From Allantophomopsis cytisporea (taxonomy: Eukaryota; Ascomycota; Leotiomycetes; Phacidiales; Phacidiaceae): 64,000 nucleotides of DNA. Numbering within the stretch: position 1 is the first letter of the stretch; every line of letters begins with the position of its first letter. The stretch spans positions 930,001 to 994,000 of the forward strand of contig CP103036.1 in assembly GCA_024752435.1 (NCBI GenBank). The letters are read 5' to 3'. The notes beneath the pieces are model-generated. The model made no database searches and was not told the DNA's origin. It saw nothing but the letters and a program-made list of their open reading frames with translations. Of this stretch, positions 57,793 through 64,000 are shown one piece after another. Position numbers and translations under genes: made by a program.

Positions 57793-59249
57793 TTACTTGG
57801 AAGCATTCTTCTTCTTCTCCGCCTTCTCATTCACGCTTCTAGCCATTCTCTTGCCTACTTCGTAACAGCTGATCATGATTGCACATGCTGGTGCAACCTT
57901 TAGTGTACGTGGAATCCACCCCCTCCACAGACCCGCCATTCCTTCCTCCTTGAAGATATGCCACAGGAATTTCGGCATGCTTCTTTCTTCTGGGGCAAGA
58001 ATCTTCTGCATACCGGCTGGGGTCGGTCCACTGGTATCCTTGAAGACTTGCTGGCGTGTCTTTCCAACGTCGAAAGGCATGGTGAGGATAGATGCTACAG
58101 CGCCAGAAGAAGCCCCGGCAATAAAACTGTCCGTAAAGGTCGACGTATGGTTCTCGCGGCTTTGAGAGCGGCTACGAGCACGGCTCCGAGGTCCTGATAC
58201 CTCAAGCTGTCGTCCTCTTGATCGCTCGCGGGTTTCGGTCAGCAATCCTCGAATACTCTCATATCCCCACCAATAGAGTCCCGAAAATGGAACATCCCTC
58301 CAAAGTGTAAGTGTAAGGCCTCGCCACAGTGAAGTGTAGCCATGACCGTGAACCATTTCCTTCAAGCCACCAAGAGTCTCCGTGAAAAGCCCCGCAGAAC
58401 TGCTAGCACTACTAGCCTGCATACGTGTTCTGAACATCTCGATGGGGCTGACTACCATTGCCGCAATAGTCCGAGCTGTTGCACCAGCAACCAGGGGAGC
58501 ATAATTATCTGCCACGAGCCTGTTGACAGGGCTTTGATCGTTGAATCGAAGCCAATCGTATCCAGTGAAGTAGATTATGTTCGAAGGCACGGTCATAACA
58601 AGCGTAGGTGAGAGTCCACGCCATAAAGTGGTGATGCCTTCGTTCCGTGCAATCTTGCGCAAGCCATCGATTGTTGAATTAAAGGTACGCTTCTTCGTCT
58701 CTTCCACAGCACAATCAGCCCCCACTCCTATCGTCGATGTTACGACCCCGATCTTTGGACCAACTGCGAGGCAAGCTTCGGCGCTGTTGTTCATGAAAAA
58801 GACCTCTCTGCAACAAGCTGTGATACCCAGGTTCGGTGGGCCAGAGTTGAGGTTGCGAATCGCTCCGGGTGCCGCTTTTCGTGCAGCTATGAAAGAAGCC
58901 GGGGTAGGTTGAGACTGCAATCGAACTCTTACGACATCGAGAGGGGTGACTGTAAATACGTTAGTATATTTTGGTTGTGAAGTAGAAGTCAGGATAACAT
59001 ACCGAGCAATGATGTTAGAAGACTGCCTGACATCGCGGATAGCATTTTCTGTGCAGCGGTGATTTCCACCTCTGCCATATCATCATCTGCTGGACCTGCC
59101 ATTGGAAGGGATGCAGATCCAGAACTTCCTATGACTGACGATAATCTGTCATGTTTTTGTCCTCCAAAATCGAATTGCTCCTCCTTGGAAAAGGATGTGG
59201 CGGAAAGATCGTCTGCCGGCACCGCGCGATCGGCGAGAAAGCTGCCCAT
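57793..59249 (-). CDS. MTM1: Mitochondrial carrier, Mtm1 / SLC25A39-40 type
   Basis: Two exons (59003-59249 and 57793-58949) with a 53-nt intron give 467 aa. The three mitochondrial-carrier signatures are VTPLDVVRVRLQSQ, VSPIEMFRTRMQ and MPFDVGKTRQQ. The first repeat has a long insert with GITACCREVFF and EACLAVGP, whose grouped Cys residues match the loop seen in Mtm1 and SLC25A39/40. Further carrier motifs are ITTLWRGLSPTLVMTVPSNI, YTSLWRGLTLTLWRDVPFSG and MAGLWRGWIPRTLKVAPACA. Mtm1-type carriers sit in the inner membrane; SLC25A39/40 import glutathione, and yeast Mtm1 affects Mn-SOD loading and Fe-S clusters. The 80-residue N-terminal extension is Ser- and Asp-rich. An in-frame ATG eight codons upstream (59273) is possible. 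It is divergent from the F-box gene. Confidence 0.92.
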
Positions 59250-59707
59250 AGAAATCTTGTAGCTCGAGCACAATAAATGTGCACGAAGCTAATTGAGGTA
59301 TATCGTGTGGTCGAGCTCGTCGCCGTGATAGAATTGGGTGGTCTTAAGGGATAACCAGAATGTTATGAGGGGTTGAAAGATAATGATGTCGTAGTCAATA
59401 ATAAGTGGTAGTTTAATATTTTGGAAATCGGAGGCGTCCAGTCGCGGTCGAACTCACTTCCGATGGCACGGATGGAAAAGCGCGGAAAGACGAGGGTCTC
59501 TTAGTGGTAGTTGTCTTCGCTAAGACCTTTCACTGGTTGCCTGTGCTGAACCGATGACGGATGCTGATTGTTTATCTAATCGCACATACAATAAGTATGT
59601 AGCTACTGATCTTGGAGTCATATTTCCTCTACGACGCGATCATCCCTAGACCCACGACAACCAAATTCTCCTTGTCTTGAAGGTTTTATGCTACACCAAA
59701 GAAGATC
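59250..59707. promoter_or_regulatory. Divergent promoter region, Mtm1-type carrier and Pof7-type F-box gene
   Basis: 458 nt between two opposite start codons, so both promoters lie here. No TATA box or named operator was recognised. Confidence 0.45.
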
Positions 59708-61311
59708 ATGACGGACGAGTCAAACCCGGACTTGGAGTCCTTTCGAAAACAGTGGCAAGAAGAAGTATTAGCACGCAAAGATGATAAGAAGCACGTCAAC
59801 GCGGAATCATCAAAGGCCTCCAAGGCGCCACGACGACAGCCAGGGCCAAGCCAACATGTTCCAAGTCATGAAGAAGAGCACCAAAGCGACGAAGACCACC
59901 AAGAACCTGCAAAGCAATTACATGAAGTTGCTGAGGGGGAACACGAAGAGGCAGCAACCATTGGTCCCGCAGAGGATTCTCGGAAAAAAGGTGCCAACAG
60001 AGTGCCACGATCCGCTCTAGAACATTATGAGAAAGCAGTGGAAAGAGAGGCTCAAGGAAGCTTGGGAGATAGCCTTGATCTCTATCGAAAGGCATTTCGG
60101 GTGGGTATTGCTTACACCGACATTCCTGATATTTGTTCAAGAATTGTATGCTGATTACCACATTTCAGATGGATGATCGGGTAGATCAGCATTACAAAAA
60201 CAAGCATTTCCCTCCTTCATATTTTGCAGCAAAAAAGGCAGTAGCGGCAGCAGCAGCTTCTTCCGCAAATACTCTCGCTACAGGCCCAAATTCTACAAAC
60301 CCCAAGGCGGAGAATGGCCTCCGAGACATCACGGAGCTCATTGCGGGATTTTCATCCATGGCGATTGAGCCTTGTCCGCCGGAAGTCGAAGGAACGGATC
60401 CTCTGCCGTGCCCTATAGCCGCACTGCCAGATGAAATCATCATACAAATTCTTCTTCAGACCGCAGTCCTAGATGTTGCGTCTTTTGCCAGACTTTCGCA
60501 AGTTTGCAAGCGTTTCGCTTATCTCGTGGCCACAGAGGAGCAGGTATGGAAGCGTGTCTGCCTTGGTCATGAATTTGGATTTGAAGCTATGCACTACAAT
60601 TGGCAGAAAGGAGTTTCATGGGATATTCTAGAAGAAGACGAAACCGTGGGGCCTTTAGATGATATTAACAGTTCACTAGAGTTCTCCAAGAGCCAGATTA
60701 GTGAATCGCTACTCAAGACAGCATACGCCTCTTCGTGGCGGCGTATGTTCCGAACGCGGCCGAGAGTTCGCTTTAACGGCTGTTATATCAGTACTGTGAA
60801 TTATATCAGACCTGGTCAGGCCTCACCTAATCAGGTCACTTGGAGTAGTCCCGTACACATAGTGACGTACTACCGCTACTTAAGGTTCTTCCGAGATGGA
60901 ACTGTCATCAGTTTGCTCTCCGTAACAGAACCTGGAGAGGTGGTTCATTGTCTTACAAAACAACTTCTAGAAACCCACCGAGGCGGTAGAGAAGGACACC
61001 TCCCATCAGCTTTCATGAAACACGCACTGAAAGGACGATGGCGCCTGTCAAATGCGTCTGACAACCCGGAAGTGGACTTGAAAGATGCAGAAGGAGATGT
61101 GTTTGTGGAGACGGATGGTGTTGACCCCAAATACATCTACCGCATGGAGCTGACGCTCAAGAGCGCTGGCAAAGGCGTCAAGAATAACAAGCTGGTATGG
61201 AAAGGATTCTGGAGCTACAATAAGCTCACGGATGACTGGGGCGAATTTGGGCTTAGGAACGACAAAGCCTTCTTCTGGAGCAGAGTCAAGAGCTATGGCA
61301 CGGGCGCTTAA
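59708..61311 (+). CDS. F-box protein, Hrt3/Pof7 (FBXO9) type
   Basis: Two exons (59708-60100 and 60169-61311), phase 0, give 511 aa. The N-terminus has a charged disordered stretch, then a TPR-like helix pair (SALEHYEKAVEREAQGSLGD, SLDLYRKAFR) that the intron splits from MDDRVDQHY. The F-box is CPIAALPDEIIIQILLQ, then SFARLSQVCKRFAYLVATEE and QVWKRVC. The C-terminal region is the FBXO9/Hrt3 domain: SWRRMFRTRPRVRFNGCYIS, YYRYLRFFRDGTVISLLSVT, and a lipocalin-like beta region ending WSYNKLTDDWGEFGLRNDKA. The set of TPR, F-box and this C-terminal domain defines the family, an SCF ubiquitin-ligase receptor; in animals FBXO9 targets Tel2/Tti1. The intron is 68 nt, GTGGGT to TTCAG. Confidence 0.93.
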
Positions 61312-62596
61312 GGATGGGCACGGTGACAGTAGAGCTATCTAAGCACCTCCTCAAAGCATGCGTAATGAACACGGTCGGCCCATTCAATTGTTCCTCGAAT
61401 GACTATGAAACACGCGCAGCATGCGCGTTCGTGGCCTGCAGACCCTGTGCATAGGCGTAGCACAAAGTCCAGCAAATAGACATGCTGGCCCCGGCGTGAA
61501 GATCATCGACTTTTAAGCGCCCGGCTGTTGTAGTCTCCCCCCGAAGAAGTCTGTAAATCACCTTTGCACGCATGCACTTCCTTCCTGCGGCCCGCACCAT
61601 GCTCATGGGGGTTGAGTGGTTTAATTACTGACGTTCTTACCTGTGCATATCAATGCTGTGCAGGGCCCGGCAATCTACATGCAACTTGGAATAAGAATAG
61701 CTCGTCCTGCAGTAGCTCGACCTCTTTGCAGCGCAGAGCCGCAGACCTCAGCGGAAGAGCAATCCCGTTCCCCTCGATCCATATGTTCCCTGCATGTTAG
61801 GGAGAAGCTGAGTGTATTCAGTCCGTAGGTAGGTTGCAAGGTGGGGAGAGGAGGAGTGGTGGCTTGCGAAATTATTTGAGCTTCACGATGCGTTTACTTG
61901 TACCGTAGAGTGTACAATATACACAACATCTTGAACACCTATGTACACATCTCGCCACGCCTATACCACATGCTCTCTGACCATCTTCCCCGCAGAGTAT
62001 TTGTATTACTTTCAGCTGAGGTTCAATCATAGTCATCCTCTGTGATCTTGTAGTGATCCTGAGTAATATGATGACGACAATCCACTCATACGCCCTACCG
62101 TCAGCCATCCGTGCCGCACCACCAGCCTCACCGAAATCCTTCCAGCATGTATTAACTGCAGTATTGTAGCCACTGAAAACGGACGGAATCAATATAGCCC
62201 CGAAAAAAGCAGAGAAAGGAAAAAGAAAAAAACAGTCATCGCCAAGAATTCCCCGTCCCCATCACAACCCCTCCAATAATTTCGAAAGAAGCAAAAATAA
62301 TGCTCCAGAGCCAAACACCGCAGCCGAAAAGGCCGAAAAAAGCCGTTGGAGTGTTTTCATGCCTTTGCTTTGCTCCACGTTTGCGCTGCTGATCCGACCT
62401 CGGGGCATGATGGTCGGCTCTGCTTTACTTTGCATGCCTACGACGTACTAGGTAAATACCTAGGTAAACAGGTAAACTTTTGGGTAAGGCTTGGGTCCCT
62501 TGGTCCCTTGGTCCCTTGGTCTCTCTCTCCCTTGGTGCCGTTGTTCCTCCTCCCCCCAAAGACAAGAAATCTATTTTGGGCGCGCAATCGCTTTCC
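61312..62596. other. Intergenic region right of the F-box gene
   Basis: 1.3 kb with no convincing gene. It contains repeated AGGTAAA-like units around 62446-62475 and three TCCCTTGGT copies (62495-62520). Probably includes the F-box 3' UTR. Confidence 0.5.
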
Positions 62597-62735
62597 CTAC
62601 TTTGCGGGCCAGCCGTGCGTGCGTGCGTGCGTGCAGGCCTGCATGCGGCGCCTTGACCACTGGTCCTGACCCTGGTCCTCGTCCTGGTCCTGGTCGTGTC
62701 CTGTCCTGTCCTGTCCTGTTCTGTTCTGTTCTTCC
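62446..62735 (+). repeat. Cluster of different short tandem repeats
   Basis: Within 290 nt: AGGTAAA-type units (62446-62475), three TCCCTTGGT nonamers (62495-62520), five GTGC-type tetramers (about 62612-62634), CCTGGT hexamers and GTCCT/GTTCT pentamers (62661-62731). Confidence 0.8.
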
Positions 62736-62977
62736 TGGAGTAGTACTCTAATACCCTATCACGCATCGTCGTCCGATGGTCAGGGCCGAAGCCTTACTTT
62801 TCTGTCGCCTTGCTCGCAACTCATGGACTCGCTACTTGGGGAAATGTTTTCGAGTCTTGTCTTTTTCCTCTTGGATGATGGGGTCGAGTTGTTTGGTGGT
62901 GGTCTGGTGCTTGCGCTTCTGGTGCTTGCGCTTCTGGTGCTAGGATTATGGGATGGGCGGGGAGGAGTTGCGAACAT
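62597..62977 (-). CDS. Possible small basic protein, doubtful gene
   Basis: Two exons (62798-62977 and 62597-62755) with a 42-nt intron (GTAAGG, CTGAC branch point, ATAG) would give 112 aa. The first exon reads MFATPPRPSHNPSTRSASTR and then a basic stretch (SSKRKKTRLENISPSSES), like the N-terminus of a nuclear protein. The second exon is low complexity because it crosses the GTCCT and GTGC repeats (for example QDQDQDEDQGQDQW), which argues against it. The first exon alone may be real and continue elsewhere. No domain was recognised. Confidence 0.25.
62890..62943 (+). repeat. Tandem copies of a CTGGTGCTTGCGCTT unit
   Basis: Two full copies and one partial copy of a 15-bp unit. On the minus strand they encode a repeated STRSA motif in the doubtful ORF above. 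Confidence 0.7.
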
Positions 62978-64000
62978 GCTCTTGCGCTGCGTGGGCTCTG
63001 TTTGTTCTGTCTTTCTGTCTTTCTGGCTCTCTGGACGCAGTACGTGTTGTGTGTGCCCTGGGTGCGAGGGAATGCAGTGTGATGTTTTGCTCCAACCAGG
63101 TTTTGTATACGGACTTGGTACACGCTGTTGGCGCTTCAATCCTTGCCCTGAAGGATGGAAGTGTGCTTGGTGAAGGGTGAGTCGTGGGGGTTGCGAGAAG
63201 TGGATTGGACGAGGGGCTTGTTCACTATTGTTGTGAGTTCCGTTTGGTTCTTCTGGGGTACTGATGGATGCTTTGTAGATCGATCTCCTTGATTGAGTTG
63301 TGATGATATTTGAATTTGGAGTGACGAAGATCATAATCCGCGTGTGATAGAAGGGTATGTCTTGACAGTGGGTTTATGGTTTATCATACTGTAGCTCCAC
63401 GGATGAAAGTCCGTTCTTACAATACCGATTTCAGGCATTGGACTCTACCTCGTACATAGTCATGAGGAGAAGTGACAAGACGATGATAGGTTGATTATGT
63501 CAATGAGGTTATTATCGATCAATAACAACGCACCAATGTCACTACTTTTTTGTGGCAATGCTGGGAGTACGTAGAGCAATGCACATACAATGGTGCGGCA
63601 GTATGGAGTACATAGTAAGTACCTAGCATCTGAAGACAAGTGCTGGTGTTGGTGCTGGTGCTGGTGCTGGTGCTGGTGTTGGCGCTGGCGGGCGGGTATC
63701 GGGTAGCTCTCTCCCTCTTAGTGTGGAGGTGCTTTTCAAGGGACTGGTTTATGTACTTGTCACTTTGATATATATCAGTCAGTAAATCTCCCGCAACTAT
63801 GAGAGCGATACTGTGAGAACCCCTGCTGTCCAGCAAGTCAAAGTCAAGCTTGAAGGGGCCCCCCGTGCGTTCATTGCATCGGGCGACGAGAGGATTAATT
63901 GATTGATGCACGAAGTCAAGGACCCAGGACTCTAAGTACTTGCTTTCCTGGATGGGCATCGTGCTGTTCATCGGTACTGTGCGCCGTCTCCCTACCTCTC
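62978..64000. other. Right-edge region, no gene called
   Basis: About 1 kb. The only clear structure is a GCTGGT hexamer repeat. Open frames here are not protein-like. Confidence 0.5.
63642..63690 (+). repeat. (GCTGGT)n hexamer microsatellite
   Basis: About eight GCTGGT/GTTGGT units, imperfect at the right end. Confidence 0.85.

Overview
The window is nuclear DNA of a filamentous ascomycete (Pezizomycotina). Genes carry many short introns (about 40 to 170 nt) with GTRNGT donors, CTRAY or TACTAAT branch points and YAG acceptors. Several families are fungus-specific: Msb1, fungal PAP2_3, Rcr-like, DUF3752, and a STAND-type N-terminus. Overall feel and gene content suggest a Leotiomycete (Sclerotinia or Botrytis relatives), but that is inference. 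No transposon, virus, CRISPR array, rRNA or secondary-metabolite cluster is visible. 

Layout. 1-5.9 kb: a DUF1989 gene (minus) and a plus-strand STAND-type gene whose frame is broken several times. 5.9-20.1 kb, dense housekeeping block: alanyl-tRNA synthetase (minus) divergent from a small acidic protein; three minus-strand genes in a row (Rcr-like membrane protein, a five-exon small membrane protein that is easy to miss, and a GPALPP/DUF3752 protein); the GPALPP gene is divergent from VPS8 (CORVET tether), which converges on a cyclophilin H gene. 20.1-24.9 kb: gene desert full of microsatellites and minisatellites. 24.9-32.7 kb: membrane RING-H2 protein, F-box protein, and a large three-exon protein with a C-terminal SH3-like region. 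32.7-35.1 kb: empty. 35.1-45.4 kb: TMEM16/anoctamin, divergent from a metallophosphoesterase; a PAP2_3 lipid phosphatase-like protein; two tRNA genes (Gly-UCC, Arg-ACG). 45.4-49.0 kb: Msb1-type morphogenesis protein. 49.0-53.1 kb: second repeat-rich desert. 53.1-61.3 kb: DHA2-type MFS exporter, DUF3140 protein, Mtm1-type mitochondrial carrier divergent from an Hrt3/Pof7-type F-box protein. 61.3-64.0 kb: low-complexity DNA with at most one doubtful small gene. 

There is no operon-like logic. The genes are an ordinary mix of translation (AlaRS, tRNAs), splicing (cyclophilin H), endosomal traffic (VPS8), lipid and membrane handling (TMEM16, PAP2_3, Rcr-like, Mtm1), ubiquitin ligation (RING, two F-box proteins), polarity (Msb1) and drug export (MFS). 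The most useful observations are a probable mitochondrial presequence on an upstream in-frame start of AlaRS, the hidden five-exon membrane-protein gene at 11664-12518, the frame-broken STAND-type gene, a tRNA-Gly with two U-U mismatches in its acceptor stem, and ordered repeats and paired E-boxes in the first desert. Exon borders were derived by hand from splice signals and frame phase. No database search was possible.
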